Of a stretch of DNA of 64,000 nucleotides, positions 1-11,261 are shown piece by piece. The notes under the pieces were generated by a model that was given only the letters and a program-made list of their open reading frames with translations, was not told the DNA's origin and ran no database searches. Position numbers and translations under genes: made by a program. This stretch comes from Cherax quadricarinatus. Taxonomy: Eukaryota; Arthropoda; Malacostraca; Decapoda; Parastacidae. Position 1 is the first letter of the stretch. Each line of letters opens with the position of its first letter. The DNA lies in NCBI RefSeq assembly GCF_038502225.1, contig NC_091308.1, forward strand, positions 24,767,716-24,831,715, in the 5' to 3' direction.

Positions 1-435
1 TTTATATGTATAATGTCACACAACTGTTGTGACGTCACTGCTTCAGCAGGCCTACTGCCACCTTCCCTTGTTATATATTTTATTTTTCCTTTCTACTTTT
101 GCTTATTAACTTTTTCACTCTCACTGTATGGTGCCCAACATTTCACTTGTTATCCAATCTCTCGAAATTCTTGAACACCCACTTCCACACTCACTTTGAT
201 CTTTGTATATTTGAATCTGTGTAGCAACAGAAGCCTACTAGCCACAAACGTTTTGACACTGAAATATTAATGATTTCATTGTTCCTCTCGACTTTTTTTA
301 ACTAATAACTCTGGTTATCACTCGTAGTATTGTTCACTGACGTTGTCACTACCACTGATTACTGCTAGCAGATACTGCACGCCTTAAAAATCACTAAAGT
401 TCTCGGAGCCTTGTGTACCCACGTCTGCTGACTGA
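1..435. other. No gene recognised
   Basis: AT-rich sequence with no open frame, repeat or RNA that I can recognise. Confidence 0.5.
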
Positions 436-462
436 CTGTGTGTGTGTGTATGTGTATGTGTG

Positions 463-930
463 TGTACTCACCTATTTGTACTCACCTATTTGTGGTTGCA
501 GGGGTCGAGTCATAGCTCCTGGCCCCGCCTCTTCACTGATTGCTACCAGGTCCTCTCTCTCCCTGCTCCATGAGCTTTATCATACCTCGCCTTAAAACTA
601 TGTATGGTTCCCGCCTCCACTACTTCACTTTCTAGGCTATTCCACGGCTTGACTACTCTATGACTGAAGAAATACTTCCTAACATACCTTTGATTCATCT
701 GAGTCTTCAACTTCCAATTGTGACCTCTTGTGTCTGTGTCCCATCTCTGGAACATCCCGTCTTTGTCCACCTCGTCTATTCCGCGCAGTATTTTATATGT
801 CGTTATCATGTCTCCCCTGACCCTCCTGGCCTCCAGTGTCGTCAGGCCGATTTCCCTCAACCTTTCTTCGTAGGACAATCCCCGTAGCTCTGGGACTAGT
901 CTTGTTGCAAACCTTTGCACTTTCTCTAAT
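463..930 (-). pseudogene. LINE-A 3' end, 5'-truncated
   Basis: The minus strand (920 to 543) encodes the C-terminal tail of a CR1/L2-like LINE ORF2: QRFATRLVPELRG, YEERLREIGLTTLE, then RKYFFSHRVV and WNSLESEVVEAG. This domain follows the reverse transcriptase in such elements. The RT core is missing, so the copy is 5'-truncated, which is usual for LINEs. The 3' end reads TAGGTGAGTACACAC and runs straight into the TG tract at 436-462, and the truncated end abuts the TG tract at 931-1142. The copy therefore either landed in, or gave rise to, dinucleotide repeats. The frame is nearly intact over this stretch. Confidence 0.85.
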
Positions 931-958
931 TTCTTGGTGTGTGTATGTGTGTGTATGT

Positions 959-1032
<74 letters not shown>

Positions 1033-1048
1033 ATGTGTGTGTGTGTGT

Positions 1049-1141
<93 letters not shown>

Positions 1142-1142
1142 G
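931..1142. repeat. (TG)n microsatellite with TATG interruptions
   Basis: Almost pure TG dinucleotides with scattered TATG steps. It adjoins the truncated end of LINE-A on the left and a MITE-1 copy on the right. The His/Thr and Cys/Val reading frames here are artefacts of the dinucleotide. Confidence 0.97.
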
Positions 1143-1143
1143 G

Positions 1144-1523
1144 TCGTGCCGAATAGGTAAAATTGGTCAATTAGCAAAAACACATTTAAAATTAAAACTT
1201 TTCTAAAATTTTCTTTTAAATGTTTAAAGATATATTTTTTTCATTTATGTTAATGTAAAAATTAATAATTCTGTCCTAACCTAACCTTAGTAAACTTACC
1301 TAACCTTATTATAACAAGCGCAATTTAATTTAGCCTAATCCAACTATATTTTAGATAAGTTTACAATAATTAATAATAAACAAGCACAATGAAATATATT
1401 TTTTTGTTAGGTACAGAATGATTTTTGCGAAATTATTGCATACACAAATTTTCGCTTGCCTTATTCGGCAAGACAAGCGTTGCTATTTAAGCCAAAATCG
1501 CAAGTTTTACCTATTCGGCACGA
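1144..1523 (+). mobile_element. MITE-1 copy (about 380 bp)
   Basis: Bounded by inverted TCGTGCCGAATAGGTAAAA and TTTTACCTATTCGGCACGA. The interior is AT-rich and matches the copies at 6830-7213 (reverse) and 50060-50440 (reverse). There is no coding capacity. The other copies sit in TA tracts; this one follows a TG tract. I cannot assign a transposase family. The terminal inverted repeats and equal lengths of the copies support a non-autonomous DNA transposon. Confidence 0.85.
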
Positions 1524-1754
1524 CATATAGGTAAAACGATTTCTTGCTAATTAAATTCGAAGCGCTTCCGTGACTTCCTACATTATCAAGGAACTATTAA
1601 AAACGAAAGATTAACAGGAAGGCATATAAGGACGATACTACACCTCACTACCACCTCAACACCTGACTTATGATGATGTAGCAAGGTAGTCAAGGATCCC
1701 TGAAACAGCTTATATTCTACCCAAAGACTTAATTTGTCTAATGTATATTCAATT
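1524..1754. other. No gene recognised
   Basis: It starts with a partial echo of the MITE-1 end (TATAGGTAAAACGATTTC) and is otherwise unassigned AT-rich sequence. Confidence 0.4.
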
Positions 1755-1931
1755 CTTCCCAAATTTTATTATAAATGAATCCAGCTTGTATAACTCAAAA
1801 GCAATATTTATATTATTTCCAAAACTATTTTTTATAAGACCTGATTCTATTATGTTCCTCTCGACCATACACTTAGTAGATACAACTTTCTTAGTCTTTT
1901 GAAAATCAATTGGATGGTTAAAATCTCTCAC

Positions 1932-1992
1932 ACGAATAAACATTATTATTATTATAATCAAAAAGAAGCGCTAACCCACAAGGGCTATACAG
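1932..1992 (+). repeat. Short (ATT)n-headed repeat inserted in PLE-1
   Basis: ATTATTATTATAATC then AAAAAGAAGCGCTAACCCAC and AAGGGCTATACAGC. It interrupts the PLE-1 frame between the GIY-YIG start and the HPIDF motif. The related block AAGAAGTGCGCTAAACCCGT lies at 8521-8540. It looks like the tail of a dispersed SINE or LINE, but no more can be said. Confidence 0.45.
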
Positions 1993-2112
1993 CACATGAA
2001 TAAACAGACATTAAAATCTTGTCCTCTTATAATGGTATATTTAGTTCAAGACTTTTACCAGTTTGATGGTAATAAACTTTATCACATATTTTACAAGGAA
2101 TCTTGTAGACAT

Positions 2113-2242
2113 CTGGAGTTTACCTGGAGAGAGTTCCGGGGGTCAACGCCCCCGCGGCCCGGTCTGAGACCAGGCCTCCTGGTGGATCAGAGCCTGATCA
2201 ACCAGGCTGTTGCTGCTGGCTGCACGCAAACATCCGTTAGCA
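2113..2242 (-). pseudogene. LINE-B extreme 3' end fragment
   Basis: The minus strand encodes SSNSLVDQALIHQEAWSQTG followed by PRGR, the last residues of LINE-B ORF2, and the CGCCCCCGCGGCCC block before the CTCCAGGTAAAC terminus. It sits inside the PLE-1 reading frame, after the GIY-YIG start, and so is a later insertion. Confidence 0.8.
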
Positions 2243-2961
2243 TTTCTGGGGAAATTTTTTATTAAAAGCTTTTTTACTGTATCAAGATTTTTAAATACAA
2301 CTTTAATATTAAAATTCTTAAATAGAGAAGGCATATGAACCAAATTTTTATGGTAAGGGAGAACTAACAATTTTATTTGAATAAGGTTGGTTGTCCCTTT
2401 TTAAATTGTAAAAAGTATTTCTAGCAATTTTAAAATATTTATCACGTTATATTGTGTGGGTGGAATTTGTTTTATATTGCGAGTAACTGAAATTTGTGTT
2501 CACTGCACACACTTTGTTTCTCTTGTTGCTGTAGAAGAGTGCGAGTAGGAACCTGTACCAGACACGAAAGTGTTGCAACGTACATTGTACGCTGTGGTAC
2601 TGAGACAGTATACGCTCAGGTATTATAGATCATTTGCGATTTCATAAATTATTGAGATTCCTTCATTATGAACTCTGGGCTACAAATACGCAAAGCTCCC
2701 AAAAACATTGATGAGAAAACCAACAGTTTAACTTTATCTTGATGTGAAAAATAATAGTGTACATAACAGTTATTTGTTGGTTTTCTGTAATTTTTAAATT
2801 TAAAATCATGGTTTACCTTAATAATTAAAACATCTAGAAAAGGCAATGAGTAATTTTGTTCAAACTCAACAGTAAAATTTATGGAATGAGCTAAATTATT
2901 TAATTTAACGAAGACATGGTTTATATTTATATAAATACCTTATACCTTTGAAGAGTTTCGA

Positions 2962-4199
2962 GAGTTTCACTACTTTTGGAGCCTGGTCATGGGCCAGGCT
3001 AGTCTGGTGCTTGCCTGGTCAACCAGTCTGTTGCTGCCTCACATATCCATCAGCCTGATTGATCTGGCACCTGGTGAAGATACTTGTCCAGTTTCCTCTT
3101 GAAGGCTTCTACACTTGTTCCAGTCGTGTTTCTGATATCTTCTGGTAAGATGTTGAATAATCTGGGACCCCGGATGTTGATACAGTGTTCCCTTATTGTG
3201 CCCACCGCACCCCTGCTCCTCACTGGGTTTATTTTACACTTCCTGCCATATCTCTCAATCCAGTATGTTGTTATGGCAGTGTGCATACTTGGGACCAAGC
3301 CCTCAAGTACTTTCCAGGTATATATTATCATGCATCTCTCTCTCCTTCGCTCCAATGAGTACATGTTCAAGACTTGAAGGCGTTCCCAGAAATTTAGGTG
3401 CTTTACTGGCTCAATGTGAGCCGTAAACGATCTCTGTATTTGTTCCAGCTCTGATATTTCTCCTGCTTTGAACGGGGCCGTCAGCACTGAGCAATATTCT
3501 AAATGAGGGAGCACTATAGATTTGAAGAGTGTCACCATCGGCATTATTTCCCTTGTTTTGATAGTTCTCAATACCCACCCCGTCATCTTTCTGGCTGTCG
3601 TGATCTTTGTCTTGTTATGGTCTTGAAAAGAAAGGTCAGCTGACATAATTATTCCCAGGTCTTTTACGTGTTCCTTTCGTTCTATTTGGTGACCCTCTTG
3701 AGTTCTGTATATAGTGCTCCTTATGAGTTCTTCGTTCTTTCCATATCTAAGCAGCTGGAACTTATCACCACTGAACGTCATGTTGTTCTCTACTGCCCAC
3801 TGGAAAACCTTGTTTATGTCTTTCTGTAATTTTTCAGTGTCCTCTACCGTACTGACTTTCATCGTTATTTTAAAGGCATCTGCAAATGATACAAAAGTGT
3901 GACGAGTGTTTTTATCTGTCTCCTATGCGGATGAGAAACAGCAGAGGTGCCAAGACAGTGCCTTGGGGCACTGAGCTTTTGACTTCGCTGTTTACTACTA
4001 CTTTTTGTGTTGTGTTAGGAACCCGAAAATCCATCTCCCTTATGCAAAGGAACTATGTCTGCACTCGTTAAGGCCTCCGGTATTTCACCCAGATCTAAGC
4101 TCTTCCTCCAAAGAATACTGAGGGCTCATGCTAGTGGTACCTTGCACTTCTTTATACACAGAGCATTCCATGAATATGGTCCAGGTGCTGAATGACTGG
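2962..4199 (-). pseudogene. LINE-B copy with internal RT deletion, inserted in PLE-1
   Basis: An open frame of 270 codons (3862 to 3050) covers the RT thumb and C-terminal domain: LQKDINKVFQWAVENNMTF, DKFQLLRYGK, VKDLGIIMSADLSFQDHN, HLEYCSVLTAPFKAGE and RGPRLFNILPEDIRN. Upstream, 4195-4070 encodes the pre-RT segment (HSAPGPYSWN) and the start of RT (ADIVPLHKGDGF). About 130 residues up to the strand before the SSVPQGT-like motif are deleted. The 3' end at 2962-3050 is the variant ending CAAGCACCAGACTAGCCTGG rather than the CGCCCCCGCGG type. It lies between PLE-1 motif C and the LPFLDVL motif, and so inserted into that element. Confidence 0.85.
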
Positions 4200-4232
4200 G
4201 CATAGGACATAAAATACCATCAATATATCTAA

Positions 4233-4262
4233 AACACTTAGCTCCCTTGGGAGCTAAGTGTT
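4233..4262. repeat. Perfect 14-bp hairpin, 2-nt loop
   Basis: AACACTTAGCTCCC, TT, GGGAGCTAAGTGTT. The left half is native PLE-1 coding sequence (motif C region), and the right half is an inverted copy of it placed exactly at the border of MITE-2. The match continues imperfectly into TATATCTAA and TTATAGATAT. Confidence 0.85.
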
Positions 4263-4271
4263 ATAGATATG

Positions 4272-5240
4272 TTGAGGGTCCAAGAATTTTCAAAAAATTA
4301 TTTTATTTTTTCTTATGAAATGGTAGAGAATCTTTTCCTGAAGGTAATAAAACAAACAGCAAGAATTCTGATGGAAAACTGATGAAATTAAACGAGAATT
4401 CTGCTGCATCAGTGATATTTACGCATCGACGATTTTGTCCAATTTGACTCCTATTTTAAGCCAATTACATTATTCCAGTCGACCAAATTCTTAGCTATTT
4501 CGCTAGTATTACTTTTATTTTATTGCTTAAGCACAAGAAACTGCCCAATCAACTATTTCAACTACCCAATAAAGTGATCAGAAATTGGTAATTTGGCCAA
4601 TTTCACACAAAATTCAAAATATTCCAATTTCAAAATAGGGTCCAGAATAAACACTGCAGGCATTCCCAGGACTAAAATAACATTTTGTCTGTTTATGAGT
4701 TACGTTTCCAGGCTTTACAGATGAATTCCATTTTATTTTTTATTTACATAAAAGAATTTTTATTCATACCAAAAAATAGATTTACTCTTAGGCAATATTG
4801 TAATAATTGTATAAATAATATCAGAGCGTTCGTGAATGTATTTCAGTCCCACTAGCTGAAGTGTACTGGACACGTGAACATTGGCAAAAATCGAACATTT
4901 CTGCTACTTAGAGCTCAATTTTCAAGCTATTTGCAGTACTGACACCAATCAAAATCATCTCTAATTCTGTAATATATCTTCCATTCTATCAAATGAGACC
5001 AAACAACAGCGAATACAATAGTAAAAACTATATGAAAGCACTCCGCAAAGTCGGCATTTTAATCCAAAAAACACGGTTGCATTTTTTCTCTAATCATGCA
5101 CTGTGTGCTGCAGGATTTGTTCTATACGGTGCACACTTACCACACAGATGCATTCTCTCATATCTAGGCCCAAATTTACCGCTCGCAGCTTATCTGAGTG
5201 AGTTAAGCTCATGACGTAGACCTACGGCTTGGACCCTCAA
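4272..5240. mobile_element. MITE-2: about 970-bp non-autonomous DNA element
   Basis: Ends are TTGAGGGTCCAAG and its inverse CTTGGACCCTCAA. The interior is AT-rich without a usable frame. PLE-1 coding sequence lies on both sides (motif C on the left, GMAMGNPLS on the right), which marks it as an insertion. Part of the interior (about 4810-5010) resembles, inverted, 48950-49090 inside MITE-3 (shared ATTTGATAGAATG and AGCAGAAATGTTCGATTTT), so the two elements share a module. The superfamily is not assigned. Confidence 0.7.
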
Positions 5241-5356
5241 AGAGTTAAGCAATCTTGTCTCAAAATATTCCATATTCAAATTACTAAGGACAAGTGAGAG
5301 AGGATTTCCCATTGCCATACCAAACTTCTGAGTGTCTACCTACCTGGAGTCTACAT

Positions 5357-5775
5357 GAAGGGCATTCCAGGGATCAACACCCCCACGGCCCGGTCCATGA
5401 ATAGGCCTCCTGGTGTATCAGGTCCTGATCAAGGATGCTGCTACTGCTGGCCGCATGCAGTCCAACGTACGAACCACAGCCCAGCAGATCTGGCATTGAC
5501 TTTAGGTATCTGTCCAGCTCCCTCTTGAAGACAACGAGGAGTCTATTGGTAATTCCCCTTATGGCTGGTGGGAGGCTGTTAAACAGTCTTGGGCCCCGGA
5601 CACTTATTGTGTTTTCTCTTAGTGTACCAGTGGCGCCCCTACTTTTCACTGGGGTTGTGTTGCATCGCCTCCCAAGTCTTTTGCTTTCGTAGGGAGTGAT
5701 TTCTGTGTGCATATTAGGAACCAATCCTTGCAGAATCTTCCAGGTGTAGATTATGACATCTCTCTCTTGTCCAGT
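5357..5775 (-). pseudogene. LINE-B C-terminal fragment
   Basis: The minus strand encodes IIYTWKILQGLVPNMHTEIT, KSRGATGTLRENTISVRGP, RLFNSLPPAIRGITN and the GSYVGL tail, closely like the frame ending at 13192. It stops abruptly where the MITE-1 dimer begins (about 5776). Confidence 0.85.
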
Positions 5776-5778
5776 GTC

Positions 5779-6338
5779 AGTGCCGAATAGGTAAAACTGG
5801 TCAATTAGCAAGAACTCATTTAAAATTAAGTTTTTTCTAAAATTTTCTCTTATACATTTAAAAAAGTATATTTTTCGTTTATGTTAATGTAAAAATTAAT
5901 AATTATTGTGCCAAAAGAACCTTAGAAAACTTACCTAACATTATAACAAGCACAATTTCATTTAGGCTAATCCAACTAAATATATTTTAGATAAGTTTAC
6001 AACAATTTAATAAACAACACAATGAAATATATTGTTTTTGTTAGGTTCAGAATGATTTTTGCGAAATTATTGCATACACAAATTTTCGCTTATATATCTA
6101 TTTCATTGTGTTTGTTTATAAACTTATCTATAATATATTTAGCTGGATTAGGCTAAATTAAATTGTGCTTGTTATAATAAGGTTGGGTAGGGTTTCTAAG
6201 GCTCTTTATATACAAAATTATTAATTTTTACTTTAACATAAATTAAAAATATATCTCTAAAAGTATAAGAGAAAATTTTAGAAAGGACTTAATTTTAAAT
6301 GAGTTCTTGTTAATTGACCAATTTTACCTATTTGGCAC

Positions 6339-6341
<3 letters not shown>
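5779..6341. mobile_element. MITE-1 inverted dimer (fold-back)
   Basis: The left half (5779-about 6090) matches MITE-1 in forward orientation from GTGCCGAATAGG to the ACAAATTTTCGCT block. The right half (about 6091-6341) is the reverse complement, ending in GGCACGAC. The two arms are similar but not identical (for example ACTGGTCAATTAGC against TTAATTGACCAATTTT). The distal third of the unit is missing at the junction. It could fold into a hairpin of about 250 bp. Confidence 0.8.

Positions 6342-6402
<61 letters not shown>
6342..6402. repeat. (TA)n microsatellite
   Basis: Pure TA directly after the MITE-1 dimer terminus. Confidence 0.97.
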
Positions 6403-6403
<1 letters not shown>

Positions 6404-6406
<3 letters not shown>

Positions 6407-6589
6407 GCAAGACAAGCCACAGGGGTGGAAAGTTCAAGTACTTTCACACTTCTCAGTGCGTCATCAGTAGCTGTGTAATGTTGCAAAGGCAGCAACAGGA
6501 GTATAGTAGAGTGGGTGGCACCAGCCAGTATCTCTCTCTGAATAAGGGAGGGAGGGAGGCCCAGCCAAATATATATACATACACACACT

Positions 6590-6590
<1 letters not shown>
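6404..6590 (-). mobile_element. HP-E module (PLE-terminus-like)
   Basis: This is the same family as 50445-50640. On the minus strand it contains CTGATGACGCACTGAGAAGT followed by GTGAAAGTACTTG: a CUGAUGA box, a GCACT/AGTGT stem and GAAA. No protein is encoded. By analogy with HP-C, which is attached to a Penelope RT, I infer a PLE terminal module. That assignment is an inference. Confidence 0.5.
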
Positions 6591-7715
<1,125 letters not shown>

Positions 7716-8020
7716 CTTGTAACATTTTTCTGGTGATGTTTGTAATATCTGTTAGTTTGAGTCTTTCACCACGTAAGTTGACACACATGTTATGTACAGA
7801 TGTACTGCTTAGCACACTATTGCATCACTACTTTTCTAGTGCTCTACCTTGCCGGTACAACCATACCTCTCTGATTCTGAACCAGTACTCTAGTATTTTT
7901 CAGTTATAGCTTACAATACACGTCCAGTTTGAGTGACGTAAGTAGCAGCAAATATCGGAGAACTCTTTACGGCGCCAGTAACACTAATACGTTCCGTGTA
8001 ACCCGAGGCGCTGGGACTAC
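7716..8020. other. No gene recognised
   Basis: About 300 bp of apparently single-copy sequence. I see no frame, splice pattern or repeat. Confidence 0.4.
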
Positions 8021-8022
8021 TT

Positions 8023-8420
8023 GCTGAGAGAGGCGCTGAACTTGCTGAGGCGCTGAACTTGTTGAGAGAGGCGCTGAACTTGCTGAGAGAGGCGCTGTAC
8101 TTGCTGAGAGAGGCGCTGAACTTGCTGAGAGGCGCTGAACTTGCTGAGAGAGGCGCTGAACTTGCTAAGAGAAACGCTGAACTTGCTGAGAGAGGCGCTG
8201 AACTTGCTGAGAGAGGCGCTGAACTTGCTGAGAGAGGCGCTGAACTTGCTGAGAGAGGCGCTGAACTTGCTGAGAGGTGCTGAACTTGCTTAGAGGCGCT
8301 GAACTTGCTGAGAGAGGCGCTGAACTTGCTGAGAGAGGCGCTGAACTTGCTGAGAGAGGCGCTGAACTTGCTGAGAGAGGCGCTGAACTTGCTGAGAGAG
8401 GCGCTGAACTTGCTGAGAGC
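8023..8420. repeat. 21-bp minisatellite
   Basis: The unit is CTTGCTGAGAGAGGCGCTGA plus A, with about 19 copies. Length variants drop GAGA (17 bp) in a few units. Because 21 is a multiple of three, both strands stay open, but there is no sign of a gene. Confidence 0.95.
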
Positions 8421-8499
8421 CTCACCCGCGCACTCTCAACATGACTATCAACATAACTATCAACATAACTGTCAACACAGTTGTCCTACAAACCACGCA

Positions 8500-8790
8500 T
8501 GCTACATTATTATATCATACATAAGAAGTGCGCTAAACCCGTCGGGGTCGTCCTTCGCCTGGAAGGGGCAGCAAATTAGCTACGACGCAAGGAAAGGGAG
8601 AGGTCCAATTCCTTGGATCAAGAGTCGCTCCCCGGCATCAAGGCAGCTCAAGGAGCCACCTCCTACACTGAGTTTGTTACACTCCAAGTCTATCGACTAC
8701 ACATGGGAAATTAACACAAAATTTTAAGACTTTCTTTAATTCCTTTAAGAGAAATTAAACTGTTAGCGAACATAAACTGACAGAGATACA
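8500..8790. other. Unassigned, with one dispersed-repeat block
   Basis: 8503-8580 contains AAGAAGTGCGCTAAACCCGT followed by GGGGTCGTCC, related to the repeat at 1932-1992. Nothing else is recognised. Confidence 0.4.
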
Positions 8791-8794
8791 CTGT

Positions 8795-9860
8795 CTGAAG
8801 GAGGATCCTCGGGGCCAACGCCCCCCCAGACGCCCCAGGTGATGACCTGATCACGCCCTGCACGCAGGAGACAGGATGCTGGTGCTAGCTGCACGCAGGA
8901 TGCTGGTGCTAGCTGCACGCAGGATGCTGGTGCTAGCTGCACGCAGGAGACCTCCAGGTTGATGACCTGATCACGCAGGATGCTGGTGCTAGCTGCACGC
9001 AGGATGCTGGTGCTAGCTGCACGCAGGATGCTGGTGCTAGCTGCACGCAGGATGCTGGTGCTAGCTGCACGCAGGATGCTGGTGCTAGCTGCACGCAGGA
9101 TGCTGGTGCTAGCTGCACGCAGGATGCTGGTGCTAGCTGCACGCAGGATGCTGGTGCTAGCTGCACGCAGGATGCTGGTGCTAGCTGCACGCAGGATGCT
9201 GGTGCTAGCTGCACGCAGGATGCTGGTGCTAGCTGCACCCAGGATGCTGGTGCTAGCTGCACGCAGGATGCTGGTGCTAGCTGCACGCAGGATGCTGGTG
9301 CTAGCTGCACGCAGGATGCTGGTGCTAGCTGCACGCAGGATGCTGGTGCTAGCTGCACGCAGGATGCTGGTGCTAGCTGCACCCAGGATGCGGGTGCTAG
9401 CTGCACCCAGGATGCGGGTGCTAGCTGCACGCAGGATGCTGGTGCTAGCTGCACGCAGGATGCTGGTGCTAGCTGCACGCAGGATGCTGGTGCTAGCTGC
9501 ACGCAGGATGCTGGTGCTAGCTGCACGCAGGATGCTGGTGCTAGCTGCACGCAGGATGCTGGTGCTAGCTGCACGCAGGATGCTGGTGCTAGCTGCACGC
9601 AGGATGCTGGTGCTAGCTGCACGCAGGACAGTGTATGCAGGTCAACCTGGCTGGTCAGGTACTAACTTGAAGAACTTATCAAGTTTCTTCTTGAAGACAG
9701 CCATGAGTATGTTGGTAATTCCCGTCATGTACAAAGGAAGGGCGTTTAAATATATTGGTCCCTTTACACGTAAAGTTATCTCTGAGTGCACTCGTTGTAC
9801 TCCTGCTTTCATTAAGTGTATTTTGCAGCGCCTGCTAAGCCTGTTGGAGGTCAGGACGTC
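8795..9860 (-). pseudogene. LINE-B 3' remnant containing an expanded minisatellite
   Basis: 8800-8870 carries a decayed GGGGCCAACGCCCCCCCAGA block and GATGACCTGATCACG (the LINE-B 3' end). 9640-9860 reads, on the minus strand, a decayed C-terminal region matching the KSRG..GPRLFN..L..AFKRELD..PDQPG part of LINE-B. The two halves are separated by the 24-bp array at 8875-9627, which occupies the place of the AASSNSLVDQ segment. Confidence 0.7.
8875..9627. repeat. 24-bp minisatellite derived from LINE-B coding sequence
   Basis: The unit is GATGCTGGTGCTAGCTGCAC plus GCAG, with about 30 copies. Most are identical, with a few GCACCC and GATGCGGG variants. The unit aligns with the LINE-B 3' segment AGGCTGTTGCTGCTGGCTGC plus ACGCA (for example 2207-2226). 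The 24-bp period keeps the frame open as eight-residue repeats on both strands; I do not regard this as a gene. Confidence 0.93.
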
Positions 9861-9974
9861 ACACTCAGTCTTCTTTAGTCTTCCTTCCCTTCAGATTCCT
9901 TCCTGCATCGCTGCTCTTCCTCTGCCACACTATCTTCAACGTAAACCAAAACTGTTACAATTAACATTCCATTA

Positions 9975-10680
9975 AAACCTGGAGCTGGGTGTGGCTGCCA
10001 GTATTTACACACGACAAAGGATGCGTTTGAGAAATGTTAAGTGTGTGCGTAATCCAAAGTTTTTTTTCCGGAGGATAAATTGCAGGTGAATCTACGCTGG
10101 CTGGGGCGGTTGGAAAGACGCCTCTTAACATGGGTATATTAAGATTTATTTTGGCGTGGCGCGTTGTGTGCTGGAAGCGAGCACAGGAGGGCGCCCTGGA
10201 GGGTGTAGGTCAGTCGTGCTCTCACGCCAACATTAGCCTCAACTCCACCTCACGATAAGGTCGGTTTTAGTTGATTACTCCGGAGTGATTACGTCCTCCT
10301 GGTGGGCAGGGTCACCCCACACGCCCGCCGCCACGGTTGCCAACGAGGGTCAAACACGTCTCTCAGGGTCACTGCACTTCCACTTCCCATACTTGTAAGC
10401 AAACCCAGCAGCGTCTTCACCAGGGTAATGTGGCAGTCACAGCCAGCAATGGCACACCGAACAAATCCGGAATTACCGACAAATATTTGTTTCACATTTG
10501 TTCTAGTAATATTTGTGGTTATTTCTGGCACAAATGATTTGCTAAGAAAAGAAGGGCGGGACAAACACGCCTAACTACAAAAAAGGTTCGTTGTAGCTCA
10601 TAATACTAGGACACAATGGATCCTTTGTTTTAACTAGGGTGGAAAGCCTATTATGGTACGTCAGCGGTTGCTTATTTCCT
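9975..10680. other. No gene recognised
   Basis: Mixed-composition sequence with short overlapping frames on both strands around 10300-10570. None resembles a family I know, and frames of 66-91 codons can arise by chance here. Confidence 0.4.
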
Positions 10681-10683
10681 GAT

Positions 10684-10790
10684 ACCCAACACCGGTACAC
10701 CAACGGTTCAGAAATTATAAATCTCCAACACCGGTATACCAACGTTTCAAAACTTACAAATTTCCAGCACCGGTATACCAGTCATTAAAT
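10684..10790. repeat. Three imperfect tandem units of about 43 bp
   Basis: CAACACCGGTAYACCAACG followed by TTCAAAACTTACAAATYTC occurs twice and a third partial unit starts CAGCACCGGTATACCAG. Each unit has an ACCGGT core. Confidence 0.7.
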
Positions 10791-10808
10791 CAGGGAATAA
10801 GGAATAAG

Positions 10809-10876
10809 GGGGATGAGGGTTGAACCCATGGCGAGTGAGACACAAGATGTCAATTAATCACTTGACCAAGATCCCC
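10809..10876 (-). tRNA. tRNA-like sequence (pseudogene or SINE head)
   Basis: The minus strand starts GGGGATCTTGGTCAAGTGAT and ends GGGTTCAACCCTCATCCCC. It has a plausible 7-bp acceptor (6 of 7 pairs), an A-box-like TGGTCAAGTG and a T arm ATGGG/CTCAT around TTCAACC. The D and anticodon arms are weak, so a functional tRNA is unlikely. Confidence 0.4.
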
Positions 10877-10904
10877 ATCACTGGACAGTTTCCCTACCAA
10901 CCTG

Positions 10905-11260
10905 TTCTTGATTCCGGGGGTCACTGCCCCCGCGGCTCAGTTCCAAACCAGACTTTCTGGATGATGGCCTGATCAATCCGACTATTGGTGGTAGATATCT
11001 ACACAGAACTACATAACCATCACAACCTGGTTTTTCTGGCATTTGGTGTAAACCTTGGTCACTGATATCAACAAGTTTCGAGTGTTCTTATTTACCCTCA
11101 CAGGCCAGTCTGAGGCCATGCTTTCCTTCCTGTTGACTGCCTGGTCAACCAAGGTGTTTGTGCTGGCGGCTCGTAGCCCCACACAGCCATCACAACCTGG
11201 CTGGTCCGGCACTTGCAGCAGAAAGCTCTCCAGCTTCTTGAAAACTTGTGATGTAAATGG
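10905..11260 (-). pseudogene. Two decayed LINE-B 3' fragments
   Basis: 10905-10990 holds GATTCCGGGGGTCACTGCCC then CCGCGGCTCAG. 11100-11260 encodes, on the minus strand, CRTSQVVMAV preceded by SFCCKC-like remnants and carries the GGTCAACCAAGG block. Both are heavily mutated. Confidence 0.6.
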
Positions 11261-11261
11261 T

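Larger units (their letters stand above)
1755..5338 (-). mobile_element. PLE-1: broken Penelope-like element with nested insertions
   Basis: Minus-strand pieces lie in the right order for a Penelope RT plus GIY-YIG protein. 5338-5247 reads FGMAMGNPLSLVLSNLNMEY. About 4250-4203 reads KCFRYIDGILCPMP (catalytic motif C). 2960-2649 reads SLPFLDVL and YRKPTNN. 2370-2250 reads LPYHKNLVHMPSLFKNFNIK. 2110-2000 reads VYKIPCKICDKVYY (start of GIY-YIG). 1934-1755 reads RDFNHPIDF and the C terminus. Between these pieces sit LINE-B copies, MITE-2 and a short SINE-like repeat. Motif C has Gly where the second catalytic Asp (YVDD or YIDD) is normal. The element is dead. Confidence 0.8.

Noticed and set aside
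8023..9627. CRISPR-like arrays
   Set aside because: Units are contiguous without unique spacers, and the genome is eukaryotic.
8933..9975. 331-codon frame of eight-residue repeats resembling a structural protein
   Set aside because: The 24-bp unit is a copy of LINE-B 3' sequence and the frame is open on both strands, as expected for a period divisible by three.
10809..10876. Functional tRNA gene
   Set aside because: Acceptor and T arms are acceptable, but D and anticodon arms do not fold; the similar heads at 21510-21577, 24499-24567 and 43738-43815 point to SINEs.
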